A DNA stretch of 64,000 nucleotides from Bacteroidales bacterium (GCA_017482565.1 JAFUMO010000007.1:1-64000), one strand, 5' to 3'. Shown: positions 54,188 through 63,490, counted from the stretch's first letter. Program-made: numbers and translations. The notes: generated by a model not told the origin, from the letters alone.

Positions 54188-55530
54188 TGCAGGCCGGCGC
54201 ACCTCTTGAACTTGGAAACGAAAAGATACCGCGACTGCTCAGACAATATGCGGTTCCGTCAATCATTGCAATGAGCTGCTCCTCATTGTACAATCTGGTT
54301 GACAGCATTTTTATAGGGCAGTTTGCAGGAGGTTATGCCCTGGCAGGCCTTGCACTTACATTCCCTCTGATGAATCTGGGGACAGCCTTCAGTTCACTCA
54401 TAGCTGTGGGTGCATCAGCAAATATCGGGATTTATCTGGGACAGAAAAACTATCCAATGGCCCAGAAGGTGCTTGGGAACGTGGTTACCCTCAACTTTAT
54501 CATAGGACTTGCATATATGGCCATTCTGCTGGCATTCCTGGACCCTATCCTCTGTTTCTTCGGGGCCAGTGTAAATACTCTGCCGCATGCAAGGGAGTAT
54601 ATGCAGGTGATTCTGGGAGGAAACATAATATCACATACATATTTTGCACTTAATGCTGTCCTGAGGGCCACAGGCCTTCCGCGCAAGGCAATGAATGCCT
54701 CCATATATACGGTACTGATTAATGCGGTGCTGGATCCGCTGTTCATTTACTGGTGGGGGATAAGGGGTGCGGCAATAGCCACAATTATAGCACAGGCAAT
54801 ATCATTGTCGTGGGTAATTTATGTACTGTGCAACAGGAACCATGTGGTACACTTCCAAAAGGGGGGATACAGGCTGCAGAAAACTATAGTGAAGAGGATC
54901 CTTTCAGTTGGTATGTCCCCGTTCTGCATGAACACTACCGCATGCCTGATAGTGATTGTCTTTAACCAGGGGCTCAAGCAATACGGAGGAGACCTTGCAA
55001 TTGCCGCTTACGGGATTGTAAACAAGCTTACATTTCTCTTCATAATGGTGGTAATGGGGCTCAACCAGGGGATGCAGCCTATAGCAAGCTACAACTTTGG
55101 GGCAAAACTATATGAAAGGCTTGAAAAGGTTGTAAGGCATACGGCCATATGTGCCATAGCTGTTACCACAACCGGATTCATTATTGCAGAACTGTTCCCG
55201 CACCAGCTTGTAGGGTTGTTCACCTCAGACCAGGAGCTTATGGATGAAGCTGTAAAGGGGCTCAGGATTTCCTTCATGTTCTATCCAATAGTGGGGTTCC
55301 AGATGGTGACATCAAACTTCTTCAGGAGCATAGGGTATGCCGGAACAGCCATTTTCCTCTCCCTTACAAGGCAGCTGATATTCCTCCTTCCGTTGATGCT
55401 TATTCTGCCGCATTTCATCGGATTGGACGGAATATGGTGCAGCATGCCAATCGCAGACCTCATATCATGTATGGTCTCTGCATCAATGATGGTATACCAT
55501 CTGAGGAAATTCAGAAGGCAGTACTGCTGA
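54187..55530 (+). CDS. MATE-family efflux transporter, copy 2
   Basis: A 447-residue paralogue of the gene at 52186. The two align almost end to end (for example QYAVPSIIAMSCSSLYNLVD here against QYAVPAIIAMTASSLYNMVD, and MGLNQGMQPIASYNFGA against MGLNQGMQPIAGYNFGA). It starts within the stop of the kinase-like gene (TAATG). An ancient tandem duplication with the kinase gene between the copies is the simplest reading. Substrate unknown. Confidence 0.9.
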   Translation: MQAGAPLELGNEKIPRLLRQYAVPSIIAMSCSSLYNLVDSIFIGQFAGGYALAGLALTFPLMNLGTAFSSLIAVGASANIGIYLGQKNYPMAQKVLGNVVTLNFIIGLAYMAILLAFLDPILCFFGASVNTLPHAREYMQVILGGNIISHTYFALNAVLRATGLPRKAMNASIYTVLINAVLDPLFIYWWGIRGAAIATIIAQAISLSWVIYVLCNRNHVVHFQKGGYRLQKTIVKRILSVGMSPFCMNTTACLIVIVFNQGLKQYGGDLAIAAYGIVNKLTFLFIMVVMGLNQGMQPIASYNFGAKLYERLEKVVRHTAICAIAVTTTGFIIAELFPHQLVGLFTSDQELMDEAVKGLRISFMFYPIVGFQMVTSNFFRSIGYAGTAIFLSLTRQLIFLLPLMLILPHFIGLDGIWCSMPIADLISCMVSASMMVYHLRKFRRQYC

Positions 55531-55532
55531 TA

Positions 55533-56399
55533 CTATCTGTACCCTCTTCTCTTGAATTCTGACTTGAGTTTCTTAAGGTCGTCATCAGCCTTGATCTTGC
55601 AGATGATTCCCTTGACAAGAGTATCGAGGTTCCTGCCTGGCGAATAATCTGCAGGACATACATAGTCACACCTGTCCTGGCTGAGAATCTTCTTTGCAAT
55701 TTCCCTCTTCTTCTCATTCTTTGGCTCATAAACGGCTATGGTATTGCCACCCATTGACTTTATGAGTTTCATGCATGGGACATCTGTCTCTCCGTCACCA
55801 AAATAGACCATATTTGTAAAAGGGACCCTCTTTTTGGAATCAGGCATTGATTCATTTATTTTTACGGAATCCCTTATGGTAAAGATCCCCTTGTTTATCT
55901 TGTACAGGAACTGGGTCTTGTTTGTATAGTTCACCGCAGCTGCAGGCCACTGGGCATCACCGTTCTCATCATAATAGTAGGAGCTTGCAAAGATAGTCTT
56001 GAATTCATCTGCAATGGGGGTACCCTCAATCATCTCCTTCATTCCCGACGAATTGATATAGTGTTCCACAATCACCCCATGGTCCATTCCAAAGTCACTG
56101 ATTCTGCGGAACCATTCTTTCACACCCTGGAACAGCTTCACATCCTGCCCGAATTTCTGCAGGCTTTCCCTTCTGATAGGAATCCCCCTTTCACGGGCTT
56201 TTTCAAGCATAAGGAGCATGTATACCAACACGTTGTCAGAATCCTGGTTCTGTGCCATCACAGCAGTCTGTCCCCAGAAATCCTCCTTTTTCTCACCAAC
56301 ACTCTCTATAAATGAATACTCCTGCATGTTGCCGGCCGCAAGAGTCCCGTCAAAATCATAAATCAGAGCCACAATGGGCAATTTTGTCCTGCTTCTCAT
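55533..56399 (-). CDS. HAD-superfamily phosphatase
   Basis: A 288-residue HAD hydrolase. Motif I is Asp15-Phe-Asp17-Gly-Thr (YDFDGTL) and motif IV is FGDGETDVPCMK (about 217-228); a Lys-rich cap region lies between. ATG 56399 is used; an upstream GTG at 56408 is an alternative. The 5'-nucleotidase or phosphoserine-type substrate cannot be decided. It is convergent with MATE copy 2, two bases apart, and divergent from the EamA gene. Confidence 0.87.
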   Translation of the reverse strand: MRSRTKLPIVALIYDFDGTLAAGNMQEYSFIESVGEKKEDFWGQTAVMAQNQDSDNVLVYMLLMLEKARERGIPIRRESLQKFGQDVKLFQGVKEWFRRISDFGMDHGVIVEHYINSSGMKEMIEGTPIADEFKTIFASSYYYDENGDAQWPAAAVNYTNKTQFLYKINKGIFTIRDSVKINESMPDSKKRVPFTNMVYFGDGETDVPCMKLIKSMGGNTIAVYEPKNEKKREIAKKILSQDRCDYVCPADYSPGRNLDTLVKGIICKIKADDDLKKLKSEFKRRGYR

Positions 56400-56427
56400 C
56401 CTTAGCACACAATTAATTGATTGTATG

Positions 56428-56461
56428 CAAATTTAAGAAAACGATTGTACATTTGCACCAA
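56428..56461 (-). promoter_or_regulatory. Promoter of the HAD phosphatase gene
   Basis: On the minus strand TTG (56461-56459) and TAAATTTG (56435-56428) are 23 bases apart, a fair match to the Bacteroidetes -33/-7 pattern. The start codon is 29 bases downstream. Confidence 0.5.
56448..56455 (+). promoter_or_regulatory. -7 promoter element before the EamA transporter
   Basis: TACATTTG matches TAnnTTTG, 24 bases before the ATG at 56480. The TTG at 56421-56423 could serve as a distant -33 element. The two divergent promoters overlap, so expression of the two genes may interfere. Confidence 0.5.
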
Positions 56462-56479
56462 TTTTAAAAATTATCTTCA

Positions 56480-57406
56480 ATGTGGGTATTTCTGGCTTTT
56501 GTTTCAGCTTTCTTCCTGGGGTTTTATGATATTGCAAAAAAGAAGTCCCTGAACGGGAACGCCGTCCTTACCGTACTTTTCTGCAACACTATATTCGGAG
56601 CACTTATCTTCTCACCTTTTGTAATAATTTCTACTGCAAGTCCGCAGATTGTGGAAGGGACCATCTTCAACGCATCACTGATTGCCGGGTATGGGGAAGG
56701 TACTGCAGCCACACCGCTTCAGGCTCATCTGATGGTGATTCTCAAGACATTCATAGTTTTAGGTTCCTGGATAATGGGATATTTTGCCTTAAAGCATCTT
56801 CCAATAACAATTGCCGGCCCGGTAAATGCAATCAGGCCGGTGCTGGTGCTGATAGGGGCTGTGCTGATATTCAGTGAAAGGCTTAACCTTATCCAATGGC
56901 TTGGAGTGGGGATCTCCCTGCTATCGCTGTTCCTGCTTAGCCTGTCGGGAAGAAAAGAGGGTATAGACTTCCGCACAAACAAATGGGTGTTCATCCTCTT
57001 TGGTGCTGTAATTATGGGGGCAGTGAGCGGCCTGTATGACAAATTTATCATGAAAATGCTCCCCCCGCTTTTTGTGCAGAGCAGATTCAACATTTACCAG
57101 GTAGTGGTGATGGGTAGCATTCTTCTGATAATGAACAGACACACATCAGTGAAATTTGAATGGAGGTGGTGGATACCGCTCATCTCAATATTCATTTCAA
57201 TTGCAGATTTCGCATACTTCTATTCACTCTCATTTGATGATGCCCTGATTGCTGTAATATCAATGATAAGGAGGGGGAGCGTAATTGTGTCATTTGCAGC
57301 GGGGGCCCTTCTGTTCAGGGAAAAGAACCTGAAGGCCAAAGCCATGGACCTTGGTCTTATACTTTTGGGACTTGGATTGTTGTGCTGGGGAAGCCTCCAG
57401 GGTTAA
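56480..57406 (+). CDS. EamA/DMT-family transporter
   Basis: A 308-residue membrane protein with about ten helices in two EamA repeats (about 1-145 and 160-308). Features: the inner repeat end GPVNAIRPVLVLIGAVLIF, and a C-terminal LLGLGLLCWGSLQG. Members export amino acids or other small metabolites; the cargo is unknown. Its last four bases overlap the end of the convergent WYL gene. Confidence 0.87.
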   Translation: MWVFLAFVSAFFLGFYDIAKKKSLNGNAVLTVLFCNTIFGALIFSPFVIISTASPQIVEGTIFNASLIAGYGEGTAATPLQAHLMVILKTFIVLGSWIMGYFALKHLPITIAGPVNAIRPVLVLIGAVLIFSERLNLIQWLGVGISLLSLFLLSLSGRKEGIDFRTNKWVFILFGAVIMGAVSGLYDKFIMKMLPPLFVQSRFNIYQVVVMGSILLIMNRHTSVKFEWRWWIPLISIFISIADFAYFYSLSFDDALIAVISMIRRGSVIVSFAAGALLFREKNLKAKAMDLGLILLGLGLLCWGSLQG

Positions 57407-58305
57407 AAGCGGGCTAACGACATGCGCTCCCTGAGGAACTGCTTGAGACCTTCACCCTCAAGGATTTCAATATCATCAAGCAGTCCAAGGATAAACCTGC
57501 CCACACCTTCATAGCCGCATATATTTGTCTGGAGTATGAAGTGCCCGGGATCACCATCAGCAGGGAAGAGGTACTTCTCACCCATTGGATATTCCTCCAC
57601 AAGGAGGGAGGCAGCCCTGAGCCCCAGCTTGAGCCTGATTGGGATCTCCTCAAAGCTGTTTATCCTGAAAATGTCCATAAGCCCCTCCTTATGGCTGGCC
57701 TCATGTTCCCAATCCTTATCAAGGACTTCAACGGAACCGATTCTGGAGAGCTTGAAAAGCTTGTTCTTTCCCGACGAAATTTCATATGCCCAAACCTGGA
57801 TGTAGTTTGTGGTAAATGAAAGGGGTTCAACAACCCTGTCTGAGACATTCTTGCTGTGGGCGGATGTATAGTTGTGCAGCACTGCCTGCTTCTTCTGCTC
57901 AATTGCCTCAATGATGGAATTCACATTCCTGGCATTCTCCCCCTTGACAACACACTCTGCAAGCATCTTGAAGTCATACACGGAGGCAAGCTTTGCCTTG
58001 AGGTTCTGCTTTATGGCATTGGTAGGGTCAAGGCTTTCAATTGCAGAATTGAGTATGTATGCCTCCTCCTCCGTAAAATGTACGAGCTGGGAGATATCCT
58101 TGAAGTAGCGGGATTTCTTGTCAAGCCTGAAATAGGGGCCGTTCTTGGAGATAAGGAACCCTGATTCCCTGAATGTGTCAATATACCTGTATATCGTACG
58201 GGGAGAAGCATCCAGCATTTCACTCAAATCCTCAATGGTATACCTGTTGTTGGAGGTGAGGAGCATCATGAGCCTCAATACCCTCTCTATCTTGGGCTGG
58301 TCCAT
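57403..58305 (-). CDS. WYL-domain transcriptional regulator (first copy)
   Basis: A 300-residue regulator: an N-terminal HTH_11-type winged helix (about 1-60; YTIEDLSEMLDASPRTIYRYIDT) and a WYL ligand domain (about 145-290). WYL domains sense nucleic-acid fragments or small ligands. It starts one base after the acetyltransferase stop, so it is translated together with it. A second WYL regulator lies upstream on the same strand. Confidence 0.87.
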   Translation of the reverse strand: MDQPKIERVLRLMMLLTSNNRYTIEDLSEMLDASPRTIYRYIDTFRESGFLISKNGPYFRLDKKSRYFKDISQLVHFTEEEAYILNSAIESLDPTNAIKQNLKAKLASVYDFKMLAECVVKGENARNVNSIIEAIEQKKQAVLHNYTSAHSKNVSDRVVEPLSFTTNYIQVWAYEISSGKNKLFKLSRIGSVEVLDKDWEHEASHKEGLMDIFRINSFEEIPIRLKLGLRAASLLVEEYPMGEKYLFPADGDPGHFILQTNICGYEGVGRFILGLLDDIEILEGEGLKQFLRERMSLARF

Positions 58306-58306
58306 A

Positions 58307-58981
58307 TCATAATCCCTTTAGATACTCTTCTACAAGCCTGTAGAATCTGGAAATATGGAATCCGTCACATAAGCCGTGATGGAATGAGATTGCAACTGGC
58401 ATCATCATCTTTCCATTCTTCATTACAGCCTTGCCTACATTTATCAGAGGCTTGCGGGAACCGTAGCTGCATGACTGGGTAGCGGTTACTGATGTGAAAT
58501 GGAGGTCCGGAAGGGCACTTACCACAACAAGGTCCGTAAAGCCCCTCGACTCGGCATCAGCTTCCTGGAAATATGGTTCCGGCTCTTCCCCTTCAAGGGA
58601 TGCGATAATCTCATCCATTACCGAGGTGAATTTCTCATATGTAAGGTGATACGGCACCCGGATGCTTGTAAATTCACCGTTGTTTCCCGTCTGGATGGGT
58701 GTTACAAGCGAGATGCGGTCATAAAGCACAACCTTGTCCTCCCCTTCTATGTTTTCAATCCTGTACCTGAGTTCCTTAATCTCATTTACTGAACGTAGGA
58801 TTGCATATACATATTTTTTGAAGAATGATGTGCCGTTCAACTTTGAATCGTTATAGGCTTCTGTACACTCTATCTCTGCTGTAATGCTTACCTGCGGATT
58901 GAGGAATTTCCTGTAAAATTCATAACTCTTCCTTCTTTCCCAGGTATGGAGATTGATGATGGTTCTGGTGTTTGAATTCAT
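58307..58981 (-). CDS. Chloramphenicol-acetyltransferase-like O-acetyltransferase
   Basis: A 224-residue CAT-family protein. The catalytic motif HHGLCDG is at 201-207, matching HHxxxDG, and the N-terminal TWERRKSYEFYRKF is typical. Length is that of trimeric CATs. Chloramphenicol resistance is not implied; many Bacteroidetes homologues have unknown acceptors. It lies between two WYL regulators in one transcript. Confidence 0.86.
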   Translation of the reverse strand: MNSNTRTIINLHTWERRKSYEFYRKFLNPQVSITAEIECTEAYNDSKLNGTSFFKKYVYAILRSVNEIKELRYRIENIEGEDKVVLYDRISLVTPIQTGNNGEFTSIRVPYHLTYEKFTSVMDEIIASLEGEEPEPYFQEADAESRGFTDLVVVSALPDLHFTSVTATQSCSYGSRKPLINVGKAVMKNGKMMMPVAISFHHGLCDGFHISRFYRLVEEYLKGL

Positions 58982-58984
58982 AAG

Positions 58985-60079
58985 CTATAGATTTGAAAAC
59001 AGATTTATGTCATTGTCCCATCCGTTGCCGGTATCCGGGACCTCCTTTTGTCTGGATACCGAGTAGTCCGGGAGCTGTGCAGCCAGTTCCATAACCCTCT
59101 CATTTGCCTGTATGCCCACCTCCCTTGGAGTGATGATGCGTATATCAGGCTGCCAGTGAAAAATGAGGTCATAAAACTCCCTGTTGGGGATAATGTTTAT
59201 TGTAAACTCTATATCCCCGTTTTCATGAAGATGTACCTGCTTCTGGGAGTGGTGCAGAGGGTTGGTCTTAATGTAAGGGGCAATCCTGTTCCTGACAAGG
59301 AACCTTATCTCCTTGGGCTCTCCCGAGAGCCTGGTTACTCCTATTATATCATTGAAATAATCTTCTGGATTGAAGGAATATTCGTCGGGAAAAGGGAGAA
59401 TAGAATATGAAAAGTCCCTTATCCTGTCCAACGGGAGCTTGTATACACCATTGAGCCCGTCCTTGTATCCCAAAGCGTACCATCTTCCCTTATACTCCTT
59501 AAGGTAGAAAGGGTAGAAGATGATACTCATTATATTGTTTGAACGGGATGAGTAATAACCTATGCAGAGTGCTTTCCTGTTGATGATTGCATCATGCAAT
59601 GTATCAAAATATTCCAGCCCCAGATGATTGTTGCGCTGCTCCTTTGAGACAACGCTCTCCCTTTTCTCAAGCATTGCATTTACCTCCTCCTCAAGAATAT
59701 CCGTCACATTGCGGAGCCCGGAAAGCTCCTGGAAAGAGGTGTAGTGCCTTAGTGTCTCCACAAGCTCGGCCATTGCCTTTATGCTCTCCTTCCCAAGCCT
59801 GGCTTTGTCTAGTGAGTAGTCAGGGTCCTTGTACTTGTAGTATTTCTGCTCATAAACAATTATGGGAGCCCCATAACCTTTGTGCTTGTCTCGCATTATC
59901 TGCAGATCAAGCTGAAGGGACCTTACCGAAACTTTTGCCTTTCCCTTTGTCCCGTTCCTGCCATTTATAGCCGCTGTACATGCATTGATGAGGTCAATGA
60001 GGGTATATTTGCGTTTGGTATCCCTGAGACAGGCATCTATTGTCCTGTGCCTGAGAAGTGCGTTGGAATAATTGCTCAT
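58985..60079 (-). CDS. WYL-domain transcriptional regulator (second copy)
   Basis: A 364-residue regulator with a longer N-terminal HTH region (about 1-90; YTLIDLINACTAAINGRNG) than the 57403 copy, then a WYL domain (about 150-330; RKALCIGYYSSRSNNI and YPFYLKEYKGRWYALGY). It is the first gene of a three-gene leftward unit (WYL, CAT-like, WYL), with a good promoter upstream, and is followed three bases later by the acetyltransferase. Confidence 0.87.
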   Translation of the reverse strand: MSNYSNALLRHRTIDACLRDTKRKYTLIDLINACTAAINGRNGTKGKAKVSVRSLQLDLQIMRDKHKGYGAPIIVYEQKYYKYKDPDYSLDKARLGKESIKAMAELVETLRHYTSFQELSGLRNVTDILEEEVNAMLEKRESVVSKEQRNNHLGLEYFDTLHDAIINRKALCIGYYSSRSNNIMSIIFYPFYLKEYKGRWYALGYKDGLNGVYKLPLDRIRDFSYSILPFPDEYSFNPEDYFNDIIGVTRLSGEPKEIRFLVRNRIAPYIKTNPLHHSQKQVHLHENGDIEFTINIIPNREFYDLIFHWQPDIRIITPREVGIQANERVMELAAQLPDYSVSRQKEVPDTGNGWDNDINLFSNL

Positions 60080-60099
60080 ATCACAGAAATTTTCTTATA

Positions 60100-60131
60100 C
60101 AAAGATAATAATTACTATCTTTATAGCGCAA
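60100..60131 (-). promoter_or_regulatory. Promoter of the WYL-CAT-WYL unit
   Basis: On the minus strand TTG (60131-60129) and TATCTTTG (60107-60100) are 21 bases apart, matching the Bacteroidetes consensus. The start codon at 60079 is 20 bases downstream. Confidence 0.68.
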
Positions 60132-60185
60132 TTATTTTGCGTTACAGACACAAGGTACCCATTAATGACATAAAAAACCGCTGTT

Positions 60186-60827
60186 ATGACATTGGAACAG
60201 GTATTTCCCTACGCGCTGCTTGTATTTACATCATTCTTCACACTTGTAAATCCTATAAGCATACTCCCGGTTTATCTGGGCCTGACCTCCGGGCTTGACA
60301 AGAAACAGAAACTGGATATTGCCAAAAGGGCCGTATTTGCCGCACTGCTGATATTGCTCGGCTTTGCCTTCTCCGGTCAGTTCCTTTTCAAGTTCTTCAG
60401 CATATCCGTAGACAGCTTCAGGATTGTGGGTGGAGCCATCTTCTTTGTTGTGGGATTTGATATGCTCAACGCAAGGCTCTCACCTATAAAGGGCGCTAAG
60501 GATGAAATCAGCAAGGCCGCAAAGGACATTGCCATAACACCTCTTGCAATCCCTATGCTGTGCGGGCCGGGAGCAATAACCAATGCCATAGTAATGATGG
60601 AGGATGCCCATACAATTGCCCACAAGATTGCATTTGTGGCGGCAGTAATGACTGTGCTTATTTTGTGCTACATCATTTTCGCCTTCTCTGCAAGGATAGT
60701 AAAATACCTTGGTGAGACAGGAATTAATGTAATGCTCCGCATCATGGGTCTTATAATAATGGTGATAGCCGTTGAGTTCTTCCTTGCCGGAATAAGGCCG
60801 TTCATAAGTTCATTCCTTTCACAATAA
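60186..60827 (+). CDS. marC: MarC-family membrane protein
   Basis: A 213-residue protein with six membrane helices in the MarC (NAAT) pattern: FTSFFTLVNPISILPVYLG near the N-terminus and the PLAIPMLCGPGAITNAIV repeat (about 119-136). The family has no proven function despite the historic antibiotic-resistance name. It overlaps the next gene (TAATG). No TAnnTTTG element was found immediately upstream. Confidence 0.9.
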   Translation: MTLEQVFPYALLVFTSFFTLVNPISILPVYLGLTSGLDKKQKLDIAKRAVFAALLILLGFAFSGQFLFKFFSISVDSFRIVGGAIFFVVGFDMLNARLSPIKGAKDEISKAAKDIAITPLAIPMLCGPGAITNAIVMMEDAHTIAHKIAFVAAVMTVLILCYIIFAFSARIVKYLGETGINVMLRIMGLIIMVIAVEFFLAGIRPFISSFLSQ

Positions 60828-61399
60828 TGGAAATCAGGGAGAAGAAAAGGGAAATACGCAAACTCGTAAGGGAACAGAAGGCAATATTGATTCCCCAATT
60901 TGGAAAGTACCTCTCCATGGCTATCCAGGAGAGACTGCTGCAGATGGAGGAGGTTTCTGCCGCTGAAACAATCCTTTTATATTACAATCTTCCCGACGAA
61001 GTTGAGACTACATACCTCCTGGAAAAACTCAGCAGCAGGGTGGGAGGGGATAAAAGGATAATCCTTCCTGTAGTTGACGGTGAGAACCTCCTGTTAAAAG
61101 AATTCAGGCCAGACAAGATATCCGGAGGATACTGCAATATCATGGAGCCTGAAGGGGAGGAATGCGTTGCCGCGGAGGAAATAGGACTCGCCATAATACC
61201 TGGAGTTGCGTTTGATGCCGGCTGTAACAGGTTGGGAAGGGGAAAAGGTTTTTATGACAGGCTGCTTCCGCAGCTTAAGTGTAAAACTATAGGATTGGCT
61301 TACGGGTTCCAGATTGTTGATGAGATTCCTTGTGAAACCTTTGACAGGCCGCTTGATATGGTACTTACAGAAAATGCCATCTATAGGGCACCTCTGTAA
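60827..61399 (+). CDS. 5-formyltetrahydrofolate cyclo-ligase
   Basis: A 190-residue enzyme that turns 5-formyl-THF into 5,10-methenyl-THF with ATP. The N-terminal substrate part (EIREKKREIRKLVREQ) and the C-terminal ATP/phosphate loop LGRGKGFYDRLLP (about 136-148) are characteristic. It begins within the stop codon of marC. Its last 19 bases overlap, on the opposite strand, the end of the unknown lipoprotein gene. Confidence 0.93.
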   Translation: MEIREKKREIRKLVREQKAILIPQFGKYLSMAIQERLLQMEEVSAAETILLYYNLPDEVETTYLLEKLSSRVGGDKRIILPVVDGENLLLKEFRPDKISGGYCNIMEPEGEECVAAEEIGLAIIPGVAFDAGCNRLGRGKGFYDRLLPQLKCKTIGLAYGFQIVDEIPCETFDRPLDMVLTENAIYRAPL

Positions 61400-62352
61400 T
61401 TGATATAGCTGAAGACAAGGGAATCAAGCTGCCTGTAATACTGCTCCGCGTTGATCTTTACATACGCACTCTGAGAGATGAAGCCGGGATCAATTTCACC
61501 CCTGATTATCTGTTCCCTGTAATGGTTTGCATCAAAATCGGGCGAAGCCGCTCCGCTTTCCCCTTCAATGAGGGCAAGTACCGGAGCAGGCACCTCCTTC
61601 TTGAGTGAATCTGCATTATGGAGCTTCCCTTGAAAATATACGGATTTGAGGGAATAGTTGAATTTCACAGCCGTATCACCGGCAACAAGCAACTGCCTGA
61701 GGAGCGGGTGTACACCGGGGAAAACCTTTATGACTGCACTGTCATTTACAGCACGCCTGTGACTGTAAGTGTTCACGGCTGGAGCAAGTTCAGAGGAATC
61801 TGCACCTGAAATGCTGTCTGCAACAAAGGAATAGCTGAATGAGAGGGAATCAATCTTGCCTTTAAGGGCATTTATCCTTATCCTTGCCTTTACAAGTGTG
61901 TCTATCTCCTTCTTCCTGTTCCTCACTATTTCAAGCTCCACACCTGAAAACGACACTTGGGCAAGCGAATCCGGTGAATTTGATGCCATGTGCATCTTCC
62001 ACTTTGCAATATATTCATCAGCGGCAATATTGTTGCGGGTATTGAGCTCCTCCCACTTCTGCCTCAATTTTGAGAAGAGCGGAGAATTCAGTTCATTGCT
62101 GTTGATTGTCTGGAGATAGGTATGGAGCCTGCCGTATGTTATATCCTTCCACCTTGCAGAATCCTGGTGCGTAGAAATATGGTTCCATTTCTCCTCCACA
62201 ATAGAATAAGTTGTGAGGAAAGATTTGTCTTTCCCCACAACTCTGTCAATTTCCCTGGCCTTCAGAGGATGCAGCACACTCTTCTTGAGAGGGGATGTGC
62301 ACCCGGTAATGAAGGATACTGAGAGTATGGCAAAAATCAGCCTAGCCCACAT
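61381..62352 (-). CDS. Unknown lipoprotein
   Basis: A 323-residue protein I do not recognise. It has a lipoprotein signal (lipobox FITGC, Cys18). The mature part is mixed helical and strand, with no known motif. It overlaps the NagA-like gene upstream by 11 bases, so it is translationally coupled to it, and ends 19 bases inside the opposing cyclo-ligase gene. An envelope role linked to amino-sugar recycling is a guess from position only. Confidence 0.65.
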   Translation of the reverse strand: MWARLIFAILSVSFITGCTSPLKKSVLHPLKAREIDRVVGKDKSFLTTYSIVEEKWNHISTHQDSARWKDITYGRLHTYLQTINSNELNSPLFSKLRQKWEELNTRNNIAADEYIAKWKMHMASNSPDSLAQVSFSGVELEIVRNRKKEIDTLVKARIRINALKGKIDSLSFSYSFVADSISGADSSELAPAVNTYSHRRAVNDSAVIKVFPGVHPLLRQLLVAGDTAVKFNYSLKSVYFQGKLHNADSLKKEVPAPVLALIEGESGAASPDFDANHYREQIIRGEIDPGFISQSAYVKINAEQYYRQLDSLVFSYINYRGAL

Positions 62353-63484
62353 ACCTTACACCCTGTTGCCATACGCCGGTTACCTGATATTCCTTGTTCA
62401 TAAGGACAATGTCCGCATCCTTGCCCTCTTCAAGCGAGCCAACCCTGTCAAAGCAGTTCATCACCTTTGCAGGAGTCTCAGAAGCCATTCTTACCGCATC
62501 CTCAAAAGGAATGCCTGCATCAACTGCAACCTTCACAACCTTGTCCATTGTAGCTATGCTGCCTGCCAATGAAGACTGGTCCTTAAGCTTGCATACGCCA
62601 TCTTCAATTATGATGTCTGAATCAGGTTCCACCTCACCGTCAAAAGCGGCATATTTCAGGGCATTGGTAATGAGGCTCATCCTCTCAACCCCCTTAAGCT
62701 TGTAAACGAGCCTGAGGATTGTTCCGGGGAGGTGCCTGCCATCTGCAGTTACCTCCACACTCATTCCATCTATAAGGAGAACGCTCTCTACTGTACCTTC
62801 ATATTTGTATTCACCCCTCTTGTGGAAGCCCGGCATTGCATTATAGAGCTGTGACACATGGCTGAAACCTGCCTCATATGCATCCCTTACAACCTCAAAC
62901 TCCGCCTGGGTATGGGTGATTGCAGCAACTATGTTCTTCCAGTTGAGTACCCTTGCCATATCATATGCACCAGGAAGTTCTGGTGACAGGTCCCATCTCT
63001 TTATGCAGCTGATGTCTGAGAGTATCCTGGTATATTCATCCTTATCGGGATTCTTTGCACCTGGAAAACTCTTTACCATCTGCGGGTTGAAGTATGGTCC
63101 TGCAACATGGATTCCCTTTACAGGGGCCCCCCCCTCCTTAAGTATCTCCTCACAAACCTCAGCCGACCTGTAGATTTTGTCAATCTTTGCAGTATAGATT
63201 GTAGGGAAGATGGTGGTTGCTCCATGTTTCAGGTGGGCAGCTGTTGCAATGTCAAAAGCCTTGCGGGTACCCTCCTTATATGCACAGCCCCCGCCTCCGT
63301 GGATGTTCATGGCAACAAAGCCTGGGAGGATATAGTCTCCTTTCACATCCACAATTGAAGCGCCTACCCTTGGAAGGTCACTGTTAGTAATTTCAAGAAT
63401 CTTTGAGTCACTCAAAATTATGGAACCTCCTTCAAGCCATCCGTTGGGAGTCAGTATCTTTCCGTTTATGATTTGTGTAAGCAT
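62342..63484 (-). CDS. NagA-like amidohydrolase with altered catalytic residues
   Basis: A 380-residue protein that aligns throughout with N-acetylglucosamine-6-phosphate deacetylase. Key positions have changed: the first metal motif His-x-His reads NIHGGGG (Asn60), the HLEGP Glu is Ala128 (HVAGP), the His of THLYNAM is Gln212 (SQLYNAM) and the catalytic Asp of LITDA is Asn274 (LITNA). His191 is kept. The fold is likely intact but ordinary deacetylation is doubtful; a changed or lost activity is likely. The paralogue just upstream keeps the Asp. The stop overlaps the lipoprotein start. Confidence 0.85.
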   Translation of the reverse strand: MLTQIINGKILTPNGWLEGGSIILSDSKILEITNSDLPRVGASIVDVKGDYILPGFVAMNIHGGGGCAYKEGTRKAFDIATAAHLKHGATTIFPTIYTAKIDKIYRSAEVCEEILKEGGAPVKGIHVAGPYFNPQMVKSFPGAKNPDKDEYTRILSDISCIKRWDLSPELPGAYDMARVLNWKNIVAAITHTQAEFEVVRDAYEAGFSHVSQLYNAMPGFHKRGEYKYEGTVESVLLIDGMSVEVTADGRHLPGTILRLVYKLKGVERMSLITNALKYAAFDGEVEPDSDIIIEDGVCKLKDQSSLAGSIATMDKVVKVAVDAGIPFEDAVRMASETPAKVMNCFDRVGSLEEGKDADIVLMNKEYQVTGVWQQGVRYVG

Positions 63485-63490
63485 ATTCTA

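Noticed and set aside
58307..58981. Chloramphenicol resistance gene
   Set aside because: The HHxxxDG motif shows only the family; many CAT-like proteins in Bacteroidales have unknown acceptors, and there is no mobile context here.
62342..63484. Frameshifted or truncated NagA pseudogene
   Set aside because: The frame is full length with normal spacing and overlapping neighbours, so only altered residues, not decay, are seen.
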